Assembly (NCBI GenBank): GCA_023248875.1
Contig: JAHFDT010000003.1
Span: 1-59,248, forward strand
Source: Myxococcales bacterium
GTDB lineage: Bacteria > Myxococcota_A > Polyangia > Palsa-1104 > SHYY01
Length of the DNA: 59,248 nt
Direction: 5' to 3'
The position numbers were made by a program, and so were the translations under genes. The notes beneath the pieces were generated by a model. The model saw only the letters and a list, made by a program, of their open reading frames with translations, had not been told where the DNA came from and did not search any database. Positions within the stretch are counted from its first letter, which is position 1. Each line of letters starts with the position of its first letter. Below, one piece after another: positions 31,104-40,861 of the stretch.

Positions 31104-33560
31104 ATGGCGTCGAAGATTCGTAGGATCGCTAGCTGTTTGGCCCTGTTGCCGCTGTTTTCTGGCGTCGCGCGCGCCGCGGAAGAGAAGCTCAAGATGCCTC
31201 CCCAGTTTTACGATGGCTCGGTCCAGTTCATGGGCGTCGACGGCCGGATGCTGCTGATGGCGGGGCTCGGCGTGTGCGCGCTGGGGTTGGTTTTTGGTCT
31301 TGTGATTTTCAATCAGCTCAAGAACATGCCCGTTCACCGCTCGATGCGCGAAATCTCCGAACTGATCTACGAAACCTGCAAGACTTACCTCATCACCCAG
31401 GCCAAGTTCATTCTGGTGCTCGAGGCCTTCATCGGCACCATCATCGTCATCTACTTTTATTTTCTGCAGCACATGTCGCTTGGCACCGTGGGCCTCATCG
31501 TGCTGTTCAGCCTCGTCGGCATCGCCGGCTCGATGGGCGTCGCCTGGTTCGGCATCCGTGTCAATACCTTCGCCAATTCGCGCACCGCCTTCGCCAGCTT
31601 GAAGGGCAAGCCGTTTCCTACCTACGCGATCCCGCTCAAGGCCGGCATGAGCATCGGCATGCTGCTCATCTCCGTCGAGCTCGTCATGATGCTTGCCATC
31701 ATGCTCTTTCTCCCCGATGTTGCCGGCGTCTGCTTTCTCGGCTTTGCCATCGGAGAGTCGCTCGGCGCTTCGGCGCTGCGCATCGCCGGCGGCATCTTTA
31801 CCAAGATCGCCGATATTGGCTCGGACCTGATGAAGATCGTCTTCAATATCAAAGAGGACGACGCGCGTAACCCCGGAGTCATCGCCGACTGCACCGGTGA
31901 CAACGCGGGCGATTCGGTAGGTCCCAGCGCCGACGGCTTCGAGACCTACGGCGTGACTGGCGTCGCGCTTATCACCTTCATTCTGCTCGCGCCCGGCCTC
32001 GAGGCGGTCAACCAGGTCAAGCTCCTGGTCTGGATCTTCTCGATGCGTATCATGATGATCGTTGCCAGCGGTGTCTCCTACCTCATCAACGAGATGCTGG
32101 CCAAGGCCAAGTATGGCAACGCCGACAAGATGAACTTCGAGCATCCGCTCACCTTTCTGGTGTGGCTGACCTCGATCGTTTCGGTCGGCATGACCTTCGT
32201 GGTCTCCTACTTCCTCATTCACGACCTCGGCGATCTCTGGTGGCAGCTTTCGGCCATCATCACTTGCGGCACGCTGGCGGGTGCCATCATCCCCGAGTTG
32301 ATCAAGGTCTTCACCTCGACTGAATCGGCCCATGTGAATGAGGTGGTCACCGCCTCACGTGAGGGTGGCGCTTCGCTCAACGTCCTGTCGGGTCTCACCG
32401 CTGGCAATTTTTCTGCCTACTGGATGGGCATCGTCATCGTCATTCTGATGGGCACAGCCTACGGGATCAGCACCCTGGGCCTGCACGATCTCCTGGGCGC
32501 CACCGCCTCCATGACTGCGCCGGTTCTGGCCTTCGGACTAGTCGCCTTCGGCTTCCTTGGAATGGGACCGGTCACCATCGCGGTCGACTCCTATGGTCCC
32601 GTGACCGACAACGCCCAGTCGGTCTACGAACTGTCGACCATTGAGACGCTTCCCAACATCAAAGAGGAGATCAAGAAGGAGTTTGGCTTCGACGTGAACT
32701 TCGATAAAGCCAAGCACTTTCTCGAAGAGAACGACGGCGCCGGCAACACCTTTAAAGCGACAGCGAAGCCGGTCTTGATCGGTACGGCAGTGGTCGGTGC
32801 CACCACCATGATCTTTTCGATCGTGATGGCGCTCACCAACGGTCTCACCGGCGATCTCTCTGGATTGTCGATGCTACATCCACCGTTTTTGCTGGGTCTC
32901 ATCACCGGCGGCGCGGTGATTTACTGGTTCACCGGCGCCACCATACAGGCGGTGTCGACTGGCGCTTACCGCGCGGTCGAGTTCATCAAGGCCAACATCA
33001 AGCTCGAAGGGGCCGAGAAGGCTTCGATCAGCGACAGTAAGAAGGTGGTGGCCATCTGCACGCAGTATGCGCAGAAGGGCATGTTCAATATTTTCCTCAC
33101 GATTTTCTTCTCGACGCTGGCCTTCGCCTGTCTGGAGCCCTACTTCTTTGTCGGCTACCTCATCTCGATCGCTTTGTTCGGCCTTTACCAGGCGATTTTT
33201 ATGGCCAACGCCGGTGGCGCCTGGGACAACGCCAAGAAGGTGGTCGAGGTCGAGCTCAAGGAGAAGGGCTCGCCGCTCCACGCCGCCTGTGTGGTCGGCG
33301 ACACCGTGGGTGATCCCTTCAAGGACACCTCATCGGTGGCAATGAACCCGGTCATCAAGTTTACGACCCTGTTCGGCCTTCTTGCCGTCGAGCTCGCGCA
33401 CCAGCTGAGCGAACAGGGGCTCACCCACGTATCGCGCTCGATTTCAGCGGTGCTATTCCTCGTATCACTGGTGTTCGTGTGGCGCTCATTTTACGGCATG
33501 CGGATCCAGTCGGAGAGCGCCAAGGAGACGACGGCCATCGCTGCCAAAGCATCGACCTGA
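31104..33560 (+). CDS. hppA: Membrane-bound H+-translocating pyrophosphatase
   Basis: 818-residue integral membrane pyrophosphatase (about 16 helices). Active-site motifs: EDDARNPGVIADCTGDNAGD (pyrophosphate-binding Asp cluster), VDSYGPVTDNAQ and GDTVGDPFKDTSS near the end. GNTFKATAK has Lys where K+-dependent enzymes have Ala, suggesting a K+-independent proton pump. It is longer than the usual 670-720 residues; the N-terminus RRIASCLALLPLFSGVARAA resembles a cleavable signal peptide. ATG 31104 follows GAGGAGG; the frame opens earlier at 31005. It would energise the membrane from biosynthetic pyrophosphate, possibly feeding the proton-driven motor upstream. Confidence 0.92.
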   Translation: MASKIRRIASCLALLPLFSGVARAAEEKLKMPPQFYDGSVQFMGVDGRMLLMAGLGVCALGLVFGLVIFNQLKNMPVHRSMREISELIYETCKTYLITQAKFILVLEAFIGTIIVIYFYFLQHMSLGTVGLIVLFSLVGIAGSMGVAWFGIRVNTFANSRTAFASLKGKPFPTYAIPLKAGMSIGMLLISVELVMMLAIMLFLPDVAGVCFLGFAIGESLGASALRIAGGIFTKIADIGSDLMKIVFNIKEDDARNPGVIADCTGDNAGDSVGPSADGFETYGVTGVALITFILLAPGLEAVNQVKLLVWIFSMRIMMIVASGVSYLINEMLAKAKYGNADKMNFEHPLTFLVWLTSIVSVGMTFVVSYFLIHDLGDLWWQLSAIITCGTLAGAIIPELIKVFTSTESAHVNEVVTASREGGASLNVLSGLTAGNFSAYWMGIVIVILMGTAYGISTLGLHDLLGATASMTAPVLAFGLVAFGFLGMGPVTIAVDSYGPVTDNAQSVYELSTIETLPNIKEEIKKEFGFDVNFDKAKHFLEENDGAGNTFKATAKPVLIGTAVVGATTMIFSIVMALTNGLTGDLSGLSMLHPPFLLGLITGGAVIYWFTGATIQAVSTGAYRAVEFIKANIKLEGAEKASISDSKKVVAICTQYAQKGMFNIFLTIFFSTLAFACLEPYFFVGYLISIALFGLYQAIFMANAGGAWDNAKKVVEVELKEKGSPLHAACVVGDTVGDPFKDTSSVAMNPVIKFTTLFGLLAVELAHQLSEQGLTHVSRSISAVLFLVSLVFVWRSFYGMRIQSESAKETTAIAAKAST

Positions 33561-33577
33561 CTTGCACTTTGTGGGTT

Positions 33578-34306
33578 CTATCTATCGGGTCTTAAATAGG
33601 CGAGAGCAGGGAGGATGAACGGGCACACGGCCGCAATCAGTAGGCCGCCCGAGAGGACCCCCAACGCTGGAAAATAGCCAGCGGCAGTCAAGGCGACCGT
33701 CATCGCACCGGTCGTGCCGAGCAGCACTACACCCCAGGTGCGGCCGCGCAGCACTCCGCTGAGCCCGAGCGCCGCCAGGCCCAGCAGTGCCGCGGTTTCG
33801 CCATCCGGTCGCGGCGCCAGTGCCCACATGATCATCGTCGGCAGTCCGCTCGCTGCACGCGTTACCGAGCGCTGCAGCTTGAGGGCGCCACGGTCGTCGA
33901 GCTTCCAGCGCTGGCGCCATTCGGTCCGTGCGTCATACTGCGCCGCCATTTTTTCGCCCAGCAGGCATAGCGCCACCAGCCCGTGCATGACGCCGAATAC
34001 CACCATGGGCGTGTGCAGCTCGTGCGTGGCGACGATGGACATCCCGGTGATCGTCAGCCCCGAATAGCCTAGACCGATCGCAAACCAGCGACCCCAGAAC
34101 CAGCCCGCCGCGACCGCAAAAAAGCCGATCCCGTAGCAGGCGCCGAGGCCGAAGAAGCAGGGCGCCCACTCCGGCAGCTGGATGCCGACGATGAGACCCA
34201 TCAACGTAAAAAGGGTGGCGTAGAAGCTGAGACACAGCAGTGCCACCGCCCGCCGCTCTCCGACTAGGTCAATTTTGGATAGTTGGGCGAGCTGTGGCAG
34301 GTTCAT
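33578..34306 (-). CDS. Multi-pass membrane protein, unknown function
   Basis: 242 residues with about six predicted transmembrane helices (around 22-42, 48-70, 74-92, 98-115, 165-185 and 190-235) separated by a charged cytoplasmic loop (YDARTEWRQRWKLDDRGA). No family recognised. ATG 34306 is preceded by GAGGAG. It diverges from the ribosomal protein operon and is convergent with the pyrophosphatase gene. Confidence 0.65.
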   Translation of the reverse strand: MNLPQLAQLSKIDLVGERRAVALLCLSFYATLFTLMGLIVGIQLPEWAPCFFGLGACYGIGFFAVAAGWFWGRWFAIGLGYSGLTITGMSIVATHELHTPMVVFGVMHGLVALCLLGEKMAAQYDARTEWRQRWKLDDRGALKLQRSVTRAASGLPTMIMWALAPRPDGETAALLGLAALGLSGVLRGRTWGVVLLGTTGAMTVALTAAGYFPALGVLSGGLLIAAVCPFILPALAYLRPDR

Positions 34307-34398
34307 CGACGAACTCCTCAGTTGATTATACGCCGAAAACCACCGCGTCGCGCTCCGCTCGGTCGTGTCGAGTCAGGCCGTAAAAGGCCGTAAAAGGC

Positions 34399-34427
34399 TT
34401 GACACCGCCCCAGCCGCTCGGTAGATT
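34399..34427 (+). promoter_or_regulatory. Promoter of rpsP-trmD-rplS operon
   Basis: TTGACA (34399-34404), 17-base spacer, TAGATT (34422-34427). Two direct copies of AGGCCGTAAA sit immediately upstream of the -35. ATG of rpsP follows 46 bases downstream with GGAGG ahead. Confidence 0.75.
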
Positions 34428-34472
34428 CCCCGTCCTTCCGAGTATATCGACAGATTTGGAGGCATCAGCACC

Positions 34473-34730
34473 ATGGCGGTACATCTCAGACTCTCCCGGC
34501 TTGGCGGCAAGAAGACCCCGTTCTATCGTGTGGTTGCGGCTGATTCGCATTCGCCCCGCGACGGGCGTTTTATCGAGCACATCGGCGTCTACGATCCACG
34601 CACTACGCCCGTGCAGATCAAGTTCGATGAGCCGCGCCTCGGTCACTGGCTATCGGTGGGCGCCCAGCCGTCGGTGACGGTGAAGGAGCTCATCAAGGTG
34701 TCGCGCAAGGCCGCACCCGCTGCCAAGTAG
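34473..34730 (+). CDS. rpsP: 30S ribosomal protein bS16
   Basis: 85 residues, usual length. [19 protein letters not shown] and [16 protein letters not shown] are diagnostic. First gene of the conserved rpsP-khpA-rimM-trmD-rplS block. Confidence 0.97.
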   Translation: MAVHLRLSRLGGKKTPFYRVVAADSHSPRDGRFIEHIGVYDPRTTPVQIKFDEPRLGHWLSVGAQPSVTVKELIKVSRKAAPAAK

Positions 34731-34734
34731 TTCC

Positions 34735-34989
34735 GTGAGCGCTCAAGACACCGCGGCCTTGAAGGAATTGGTTCGCTTCATGGCGACCCAGCTGGTCGAT
34801 CATCCCGATGACCTCGAGGTGACCGACGTCCAAGAGGGCGATACCACCGTCTTCGAACTCGATGTCGCCGACGATGACCTCGGCAAGGTGATCGGTAAGC
34901 AGGGCCGCACGGCTCGGGCGATGCGCACTTTGCTTTCGGCCGCAGCCTCGCGTACTCGCCGGCGCGTGTCGCTCGAAATCCTCGAATAG
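34735..34989 (+). CDS. khpA: KH-domain RNA-binding protein KhpA
   Basis: 84 residues with one KH domain: VADDDLGKVIGKQGRTARA holds the GxxG loop. In other bacteria KhpA pairs with KhpB/Jag in RNA binding and cell-envelope growth. GTG 34735 follows rpsP by 4 bases. Confidence 0.93.
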   Translation: MSAQDTAALKELVRFMATQLVDHPDDLEVTDVQEGDTTVFELDVADDDLGKVIGKQGRTARAMRTLLSAAASRTRRRVSLEILE

Positions 34990-34997
34990 CCGCACGC

Positions 34998-35486
34998 ATG
35001 GAGGTCGTGAAAGTGGGGTATGTGGTGCGTGCCCACGGCCTACGCGGCCAGCTCCGGGTGCACTCCGATTCGGTGCTCTTGCGCATCGCTCGACAGGTTT
35101 TCGTCGCCGAGCGGGAGTATGAGGTGGTGGCGGCCCAGCCCCTCGCAAAGGGCTACTTGCTGAAGCTGCAAGGCGTCGACGATCGCGACCAGGCCGCCCG
35201 GCTCCAGGGGACCACCGTCTCGCTACCGCGGGAGCAGCTTCCACCCCTCGAAAGTGGAGAGGTCTACGTAGCCGATCTCACCGGCTGCCAGCTCGTGGAT
35301 CTCGGCGGAATCGCGATCGGTGAGGTCCAGGGTACGCAGAACACCGGCGCGCAAGAGCTGCTGGTGGTGGCTCTGCCGTCAGGGCGCGAGGCGCTGGTGC
35401 CGCTGGTCGAGCCGATCGTTCAGTCGATCGATCTCGCCGCCCGGCGCATCGTGTGCGATCTCCCGGAAGGGCTACTCGAACTATGA
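34998..35486 (+). CDS. rimM: 16S rRNA processing protein RimM
   Basis: 162 residues. N-terminal [20 protein letters not shown] and C-terminal PRC-type barrel ([26 protein letters not shown]) are typical. Helps 30S head maturation by binding S19. Its stop overlaps trmD (ATGA). Confidence 0.95.
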   Translation: MEVVKVGYVVRAHGLRGQLRVHSDSVLLRIARQVFVAEREYEVVAAQPLAKGYLLKLQGVDDRDQAARLQGTTVSLPREQLPPLESGEVYVADLTGCQLVDLGGIAIGEVQGTQNTGAQELLVVALPSGREALVPLVEPIVQSIDLAARRIVCDLPEGLLEL

Positions 35487-36202
35487 CGCAGTTCGAGGTC
35501 ATCACGATTTTTCCCGAGATGTTTCCATCGCTGCTGGGCGCATCGCTACTCGGCAAGGCGATTGAAAAGCGACTCGTCGAGGTTCATCTCACCGATCCGC
35601 GCGATTTTGCGCTCGGCCGCCATCGCAGTGTCGATGATGCCCCCTACGGGGGGGGCAGTGGGATGGTGATGCGGCCCGAGCCCCTGGCGGCCGCCATCGA
35701 GCAGGCCGAAGCACTGCGTGGTTCGGCTCACCGGGTCCTACTCTGTCCCACGGGACGACCGCTCCGCCAGGGCGAGGTGGTGCGGCTCTCGGCCCACCCA
35801 CGGCTGCTCTTGGTTTGCGGGCGCTATGAAGGGATCGACGAGCGGGTCCATGCGCTGTGCCATGAAGAGATTTCGCTGGGCGACTATGTTCTCACAGGCG
35901 GTGAGCTCGGAGCCCTGGTCTTGATCGATGCCATTGCCCGCCGACTGCCCGGCGTGCTGGGCAACGCCGAATCGCCACTCGAGGAGTCGTTCGAGGCGGG
36001 GCTCTTGGAATATCCCCACTACACGCGGCCGCCCGAATTTCGCGGCCAGAGCGTCCCCGAAGTGCTGCTCTCCGGCGACCATGAGCGCATTCGCCGCTGG
36101 CGCTTGCGCCAAGCGCTGCGCCGCACTCGCGAGCGCCGGCCCGATCTATGGGCGCGACTGCCCCCGGAGCGGCAGCAGCTCGCCGACGAAGAGGAGCGAT
36201 GA
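35483..36202 (+). CDS. trmD: tRNA (guanine-N1)-methyltransferase TrmD
   Basis: 239-residue SPOUT enzyme forming m1G37. Motifs [25 protein letters not shown] and [11 protein letters not shown] contribute to the trefoil-knot SAM site. ATG 35483 overlaps the rimM stop; the next gene overlaps its stop in the same way. Confidence 0.96.
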   Translation: MTQFEVITIFPEMFPSLLGASLLGKAIEKRLVEVHLTDPRDFALGRHRSVDDAPYGGGSGMVMRPEPLAAAIEQAEALRGSAHRVLLCPTGRPLRQGEVVRLSAHPRLLLVCGRYEGIDERVHALCHEEISLGDYVLTGGELGALVLIDAIARRLPGVLGNAESPLEESFEAGLLEYPHYTRPPEFRGQSVPEVLLSGDHERIRRWRLRQALRRTRERRPDLWARLPPERQQLADEEER

Positions 36203-36768
36203 CCCTCGCCGCCCGGACCTATGTCGCGCTCGTGCACTACCCGGTCTATGACCGCGACCGCCAGCTCATCACGACCGCGATCACTAATCTGGATATCCAT
36301 GATTTGGCAAGATCTTCAATGACTTATGGGATATCCGGCTACCACCTCATCACGCCGATTGCCGCCCAGCGCGAATTGGCCAGCCGGATCCTGCGCCACT
36401 GGACCCCGGGCCAAGGACCCGCCAGCAACGATTTCCGGCGCCAGGCGCTCGAGCGGGTCGAGGTGCTGCCCAGCATCGAGGACTCCATCGCTCGGATCAC
36501 CCAGATCGCGGGCGCACCGCTCGTGTGTGCCACCAGCGCGCGTTCCTCCGGCCGCGCCATCTCCTACGGCGGACTGCCGAAAGATCCGGCTCTTTCGGGG
36601 CGACCGCTCCTGCTTTTGTTTGGCACCGGATGGGGACTTGCGGAAGAGGTGGTAGATCGAGTAGATCGTGTGCTCGCCCCGATCCAGGGGGGCGCAGAAT
36701 ACAATCATTTATCGGTTCGTTCCGCCGCGGCGATCGTACTCGATCGGCTGTTTGGCGATCGAAATTGA
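36199..36768 (+). CDS. SPOUT-like RNA methyltransferase family protein
   Basis: 189 residues. [33 protein letters not shown] and [15 protein letters not shown] match the family of putative SAM-dependent RNA methyltransferases found between trmD and rplS in Deltaproteobacteria and relatives (DUF2168-type). The GTGWGL loop would be the SAM-binding knot. RNA target unknown. ATGA overlap with trmD. Confidence 0.82.
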   Translation: MTLAARTYVALVHYPVYDRDRQLITTAITNLDIHDLARSSMTYGISGYHLITPIAAQRELASRILRHWTPGQGPASNDFRRQALERVEVLPSIEDSIARITQIAGAPLVCATSARSSGRAISYGGLPKDPALSGRPLLLLFGTGWGLAEEVVDRVDRVLAPIQGGAEYNHLSVRSAAAIVLDRLFGDRN

Positions 36769-36787
36769 AGGAGCGAGGAGCACAACC

Positions 36788-37144
36788 ATGAGCGATGTAT
36801 CCCCCACGATGGCAGCGATTGAAGCCCGACAACTGCGCAAGAAGCCGCTTCCCGATTTTCGCGTCGGTGACACGGTGAAGGTGTACGTCCTCATCAAAGA
36901 GGGCGAGAAGGAGCGCTCGCAGGTGTTCGAGGGCGTCGTGATGAAAAAGCACCACGCCGGCGTGCGCGCCTCCTTTGCAGTGCGCAAGGTATCGTACGGC
37001 GTGGGCGTCGAGCGCGTCTTTCCGCTGCACACGCCGCGCATCGATCGGATCGAGGTGGTTGCCAAGGGCCGTGTGCGTCGCGCTCGGCTCTACTACTTGC
37101 GCGATCTGGCCGGTAAGGCCGCCCGCATCCGTGAGCAAGAGTAG
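36788..37144 (+). CDS. rplS: 50S ribosomal protein bL19
   Basis: 118 residues. [29 protein letters not shown] and [16 protein letters not shown] are diagnostic. ATG 36788 has GGAGCGAGGAG upstream; the open frame begins earlier but that part is unrelated sequence. Confidence 0.96.
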   Translation: MSDVSPTMAAIEARQLRKKPLPDFRVGDTVKVYVLIKEGEKERSQVFEGVVMKKHHAGVRASFAVRKVSYGVGVERVFPLHTPRIDRIEVVAKGRVRRARLYYLRDLAGKAARIREQE

Positions 37145-37162
37145 CAATCTGCCCGGTCGCAA

Positions 37163-37516
37163 ATGAATTTTAGTCGGGCCGATGGCGCCGCCGCCGAGCG
37201 GATCGCTGCCGAGTATCTCGCCCAGCAAGGCTACAAGATTCTCCACCGGAATTTTACCTGCCGGCTGGGCGAGATCGATCTGGTGTGCGAAGAGGGGCCG
37301 ATCCTCTGCTTTGTCGAAGTCCGGATGCGGCGGGTCGATCGCTATGGCGTAGCGCTCGAGACCATCACGCCCAAGAAGCTAGAGCGGATCGTGCGTACGG
37401 CGCGCTACTTTCTTATGAAGCACAACATGGAGGAGCGCGAGTGCCGGTTTGACGTGGTGACGATTCAGGGGGGAGAGGCGCCCGAGCTGGCCCGCAACGC
37501 TTTTCAGGCGGATTAG
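37163..37516 (+). CDS. YraN family (UPF0102) endonuclease-like protein
   Basis: 117 residues with a PD-(D/E)xK-type core: GEIDLVCEEGP then CFVEVRMR. AAERIAAEYLAQQGYKIL is the typical N-terminus. Proposed Holliday-junction-resolvase-like nuclease of unproven function. Last gene of the ribosomal operon; its end overlaps the convergent lipoprotein gene by 4 bases. Confidence 0.9.
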   Translation: MNFSRADGAAAERIAAEYLAQQGYKILHRNFTCRLGEIDLVCEEGPILCFVEVRMRRVDRYGVALETITPKKLERIVRTARYFLMKHNMEERECRFDVVTIQGGEAPELARNAFQAD

Positions 37517-37941
37517 TTGCAAGACGGTGTCGGACTGGGGCTCGGGCACTGCGCCGGTGTGATTACGCCACCATCGGCGTCGGAGTTGTAACCGCACAGA
37601 AGATCCGACTTGCACACGCAGGCCTTCTTGCAGGCGAATGGACCCGCCACCGCAGCGACCGCACAGACGAAATTGGAATCGCACAGCCCATCGGCGGGCT
37701 TGCCGATGGTCGCAGGCTTGCAATCGTCATCGGTCTTGCATTCGGTGATGGTGCACACCGCACGCGGCGGATCGCCCATCGCCTTCGGCTGGTGGATGAG
37801 GCACAGGCGGGTCAAGCATTCGAGTGAGGGCGAGGCGATCTGGATGCCCGTACCACCATCGGTACCGACGCACTTGCGCCCGATCCCCTGGTCAGCACAG
37901 CCAGTAAACGCCACCAGCGCGAGGGCGCACATCCATTTCAT
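37513..37941 (-). CDS. Cys-rich lipoprotein, unknown function
   Basis: 142 residues. Signal KWMCALALVAFTGC with lipobox FTGC, then about twelve further Cys in pairs (CKTDDDC, CDSNFVC, CKKACVC), probably disulfide-bonded outside the cytoplasm. Ends in PSPSPTPSCN. No family recognised. Ends against yraN on the other strand. Confidence 0.68.
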   Translation of the reverse strand: MKWMCALALVAFTGCADQGIGRKCVGTDGGTGIQIASPSLECLTRLCLIHQPKAMGDPPRAVCTITECKTDDDCKPATIGKPADGLCDSNFVCAVAAVAGPFACKKACVCKSDLLCGYNSDADGGVITPAQCPSPSPTPSCN

Positions 37942-38012
37942 GAGCGTAACTCCATGGAAAAGGCTCGCTCATCCTACACGTCGAAGGGGGCAAGTCAAGC
38001 GCTTGTCCGGCG

Positions 38013-38728
38013 CTACTTCACCTGCTCGGCAGCGCCCCCGGCGGGTTCGGGGCCGAGCAGCGCATCATCGGTCATCTTGTTGAAATCCTCGAGGGTCGCC
38101 ACCGGAATGCCAATCGGTCCGACCCGTTCGTTACCCGCATGGATGAGGCGCGGCGCCAGCACCTCCGGCCCCTTGGCGCGACGGACGCCCATCGCGGTCG
38201 CGAGATTCTGCCCCGGGGCGAGCTCGGCATGCACCAGCCACCACATGCAGCCGCCGTGGACGACATTGGTGCCCGGCATTCGATATTTATGCTGCCCATC
38301 ATAGAGCACGGTTCCCTCGGGCACATATTGCTTAAGCATTCCGTCCCAGTGTTTGAACTCAGGCTCGTCCATCGCCAACGTGAGGTAGTGGCCGCCTTGG
38401 GATGATCTGCGACCGGTGTCTCCGGCCCCGAGTAGTGGTGCAGGGCTAGATGGGGGCGAACGCTGACCGCAGGGTGAACCGCATCGGTCCCGGAGGCACG
38501 CCACACGATGGCGCCATGGTCGAGTTGAAAGGTGGCGAGGAAGTCGTCGTGCGTCTTGGGCAGGACTGGCACGAAATGGCGCTCGATTTGACGGGTGCCA
38601 AGGTCGCGCTGCACCACGCGAACGGGCAGGCCATGTTTGTCGGCATAGGTTTTGGTGAGGGCCGCTAACTTGGGTGGAGCAGCCAGGGCTATGCTGCTCA
38701 GCAGCGATATGCAAAGAGCTCGCCTCAT
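38013..38728 (-). pseudogene. Paralogue 6 of tandem family, frameshifted
   Basis: Last copy in the operon. The N-terminal part (signal RRALCISLLSSIALAAPPK through VADHP) and the C-terminal part (QGGHYLTLAMDEPEF to AEQVK) lie in different frames; a one-base deletion in a CCC run near 38398-38404 relative to the other copies explains it. The C-terminal frame keeps HGGCMWWLVHAEL and is otherwise undamaged, so the mutation is recent, or is a sequencing error. Confidence 0.8.
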
Positions 38729-39447
38729 AGCTTCACCTGCTCCGCCGCGCCGCCGGCGGGTTCGGGGCCGAGCAGCTCATCGTCGGTCAGCTTCTTGAAG
38801 GCCGCGATGGAGGGCACTGGGATGCCGATCGGGCCGACGAGCTCATTGCCGGCGTGGATGAGGCGGGGCGCCAGCACTTCGGGCCCCTTGGCACGACGCA
38901 CGCCCATCGCGGTTGCGAGGTTGAGCCCGTCGGCTAACTCGGCATGCACCAGCCACCACATGCAGCCGCCATGGACCACGTTGGTGCCCGGCATGCGATA
39001 GCGCTCTCGCCCCTCGAAGAGGTTACCGCTGTCGGGGGCCCACTTCTTGATGAAGTCACGCCAATGGGCGTACTGCTTCGGGTCGATGGCCAGGGTGAGG
39101 TAGTGGCCTCCCAGGTCGTGTCCGGGGGCCGACATGTTGGGCGGCGCCTGGAAATGCAGCGTTTCGCCGGGACGAATGCTGACCGCGGGGTGGATGGGAT
39201 CTCCAATGCTGGCGCGCCACACCACTGCACCCTTCTTGACGTTGAAGGTCGCCAAGAAATCGTCGTGGGTCTTCTCCAAGACGGGAACGAAGTGGCGCTC
39301 GATCTCGCGGGTTCCGAGGTCGCGCTGGACCACGCGCACGGGCAGACCGTTCTTCTCCGCATAGGCCTTGGCCAGCGCCGCGAGTGTGGGCGGGTCGGCC
39401 GCTGCAACGCGGCTCGCCACCACCCAGAGGATCAGCAACCGCCTCAT
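38725..39447 (-). CDS. Paralogue 5 of tandem exported family
   Basis: 240 residues. Signal RRLLILWVVASRVAAA, then the family core: LPVRVVQRDLGTREIERHF, THDDFLATF, HPAVSIRPG, GGHYLTLAID, MPGTNVVHGGCMWWLVHAEL, MGVRRAKGPEVLAPRLIHAG and a C-terminal GPEPAGGAAEQVKL. The middle (about 85-145) differs between copies and may set specificity. Invariant His, Asp and the single Cys in GGCMWW look functional, but no known family is recognised. Overlaps both neighbours by 4 bases. Confidence 0.8.
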   Translation of the reverse strand: MRRLLILWVVASRVAAADPPTLAALAKAYAEKNGLPVRVVQRDLGTREIERHFVPVLEKTHDDFLATFNVKKGAVVWRASIGDPIHPAVSIRPGETLHFQAPPNMSAPGHDLGGHYLTLAIDPKQYAHWRDFIKKWAPDSGNLFEGRERYRMPGTNVVHGGCMWWLVHAELADGLNLATAMGVRRAKGPEVLAPRLIHAGNELVGPIGIPVPSIAAFKKLTDDELLGPEPAGGAAEQVKL

Positions 39448-40151
39448 GGCTTCACCTGCTCAGCAGCGCCGCCTGCGGGCTCGGGGCCGAGCAGCTCGTC
39501 GTCGGTCATCTTGTTGAAGGCCTCGAGGTTGGGCACGGGAATGCCGACCGGGCCCACGCGCTCGTTCCCCGCGTGGATCAGACGTGGTGCCAGCACTTCC
39601 GGCCCTTTGGCGCGGCGGACCCCCATCACCGTGGCGAGGTTTTGTCCTGGCGCCAGCTCGGCATGCACCAGCCACCACATGCAGCCGCCGTGGACCGTGG
39701 TCGTGCCGGGCATTCGGTACGTAGCATTCCCGGTATGGAGGACGCCCCCCTCGGGGACGTGCTGCCTGATCATCCCCTGCCAATGGTTGAACTCCGGCTC
39801 GTCGACCGCCAGGGTCAGGTAGTAGCCGGCGCCGTGCCCCGGGAACGCTTTGGCATAGAAGTCGAGGACCATGCCAGGACGAATGCCGATGGTCGGGTGC
39901 ACGTGATCGCCTGCGCTGCGCCACACGATCGCACCGCTGCCCACGTGAAAGGTGGCGAGGAAGTCGTCATGCGTGTTGGGAAGCACCGGAACGAAATGGC
40001 GCTCGATCTGGCGCGTGCCGAGGTCGCGCTGCACCACACGAACGGGCAGGCCATGCTTATCGGCGTAGGCCTTGGTAAGCGCGGCCAACTTGGGCGGCGG
40101 CGCGGCGAATGCCAAGCTGCTCAGCAGCGATATGCAAAGAGCTCGCCTCAT
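39444..40151 (-). CDS. Paralogue 4 of tandem exported family
   Basis: 235 residues. Signal RRALCISLLSSLAFAAPP nearly identical to paralogue 6; the core motifs RDLGTRQIERHF, THDDFLATF, GYYLTLAVDEPEF and HGGCMWWLVHAEL are kept. The variable segment contains FYAKAFPGHGAG. Shares its 5' end sequence with paralogue 6, indicating that the 5-6 pair and the 3-4 pair descend from a two-gene duplication. Unknown function; periplasmic or secreted. Confidence 0.8.
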   Translation of the reverse strand: MRRALCISLLSSLAFAAPPPKLAALTKAYADKHGLPVRVVQRDLGTRQIERHFVPVLPNTHDDFLATFHVGSGAIVWRSAGDHVHPTIGIRPGMVLDFYAKAFPGHGAGYYLTLAVDEPEFNHWQGMIRQHVPEGGVLHTGNATYRMPGTTTVHGGCMWWLVHAELAPGQNLATVMGVRRAKGPEVLAPRLIHAGNERVGPVGIPVPNLEAFNKMTDDELLGPEPAGGAAEQVKP

Positions 40152-40861
40152 AGCTTCACCTGCTCCGCCGCGCCGCCGGCGGGTTCGGGGCCGAGCAGCT
40201 CATCGTCGGTCAGCTTCTTGAAGGCCGCGATGGAGGGCACGGGAATGCCGATCGGGCCGACGAGCTCATTGCCGGCGTGGATGAGGCGCGGCGCGAGAAC
40301 CTCGGGCCCTTTAGCGCGCCGAACGCCCATCGCCGTGGCTAGGTTGAGCCCTTTGGCAATCTCCGCATGCACGAGCCACCACATGCAGCCGCCATGGACG
40401 ACCTTGGTACCCGGCATGGTGTAGTTGGTCACGTAGATCTGCCCTTCGTCGGGCGCCCACTTCTTGATGAAGCGATGCCAGTGGTCGAACTGCTTTTTAT
40501 CGACTGCCAAAGTGAGGTAGTAGCCACCTGCATCGTGCGCCGCGACTGGCGTTGCGGGAAGGTGCATGTAGTGCAGGGCCAAGTTGGGATGGATGCTGAC
40601 CGCTGGGTGGACCGGATCCTGGCCGAGTGCACGCCATACGATCGCGCCCTTGTCGATCTGAAAGGTGGCGAGGAAGTCGTCGTGCGTCTTGGGCAGGACC
40701 GGCACAAAGTGGCGCTCGATTTGGCGGGTGCCGAGGTCGCGCTGGACCACGCGCACCGGCAGTCCATGTTTCTTGGCGTAGGCTTGGGCCAGGGCCGCGA
40801 GCTTGGGCGGCGCGGCGAAGGCCAGGCTGCTCAGCAGCGATAAGCAGAGAGCGCGGATCAT
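40148..40861 (-). CDS. Paralogue 3 of tandem exported family
   Basis: 237 residues. Signal RALCLSLLSSLAFAAPPK; conserved core as in the other copies, variable part LHYMHLPATPVAAHDAGGYY. Its last 120 bases are identical to those of paralogue 5. Overlaps neighbours by 4 bases. Unknown function. Confidence 0.8.
   Translation of the reverse strand: MIRALCLSLLSSLAFAAPPKLAALAQAYAKKHGLPVRVVQRDLGTRQIERHFVPVLPKTHDDFLATFQIDKGAIVWRALGQDPVHPAVSIHPNLALHYMHLPATPVAAHDAGGYYLTLAVDKKQFDHWHRFIKKWAPDEGQIYVTNYTMPGTKVVHGGCMWWLVHAEIAKGLNLATAMGVRRAKGPEVLAPRLIHAGNELVGPIGIPVPSIAAFKKLTDDELLGPEPAGGAAEQVKL

Noticed and set aside
30966..32333. Open frame of 455 codons on the minus strand with many Asp/His/Gln
   Set aside because: Antisense of the pyrophosphatase gene; composition reflects hydrophobic codons read in reverse.
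34372..34398. Two copies of AGGCCGTAAA as a possible operator or tandem repeat
   Set aside because: Only two short copies next to the rpsP promoter; too little to call a separate element.
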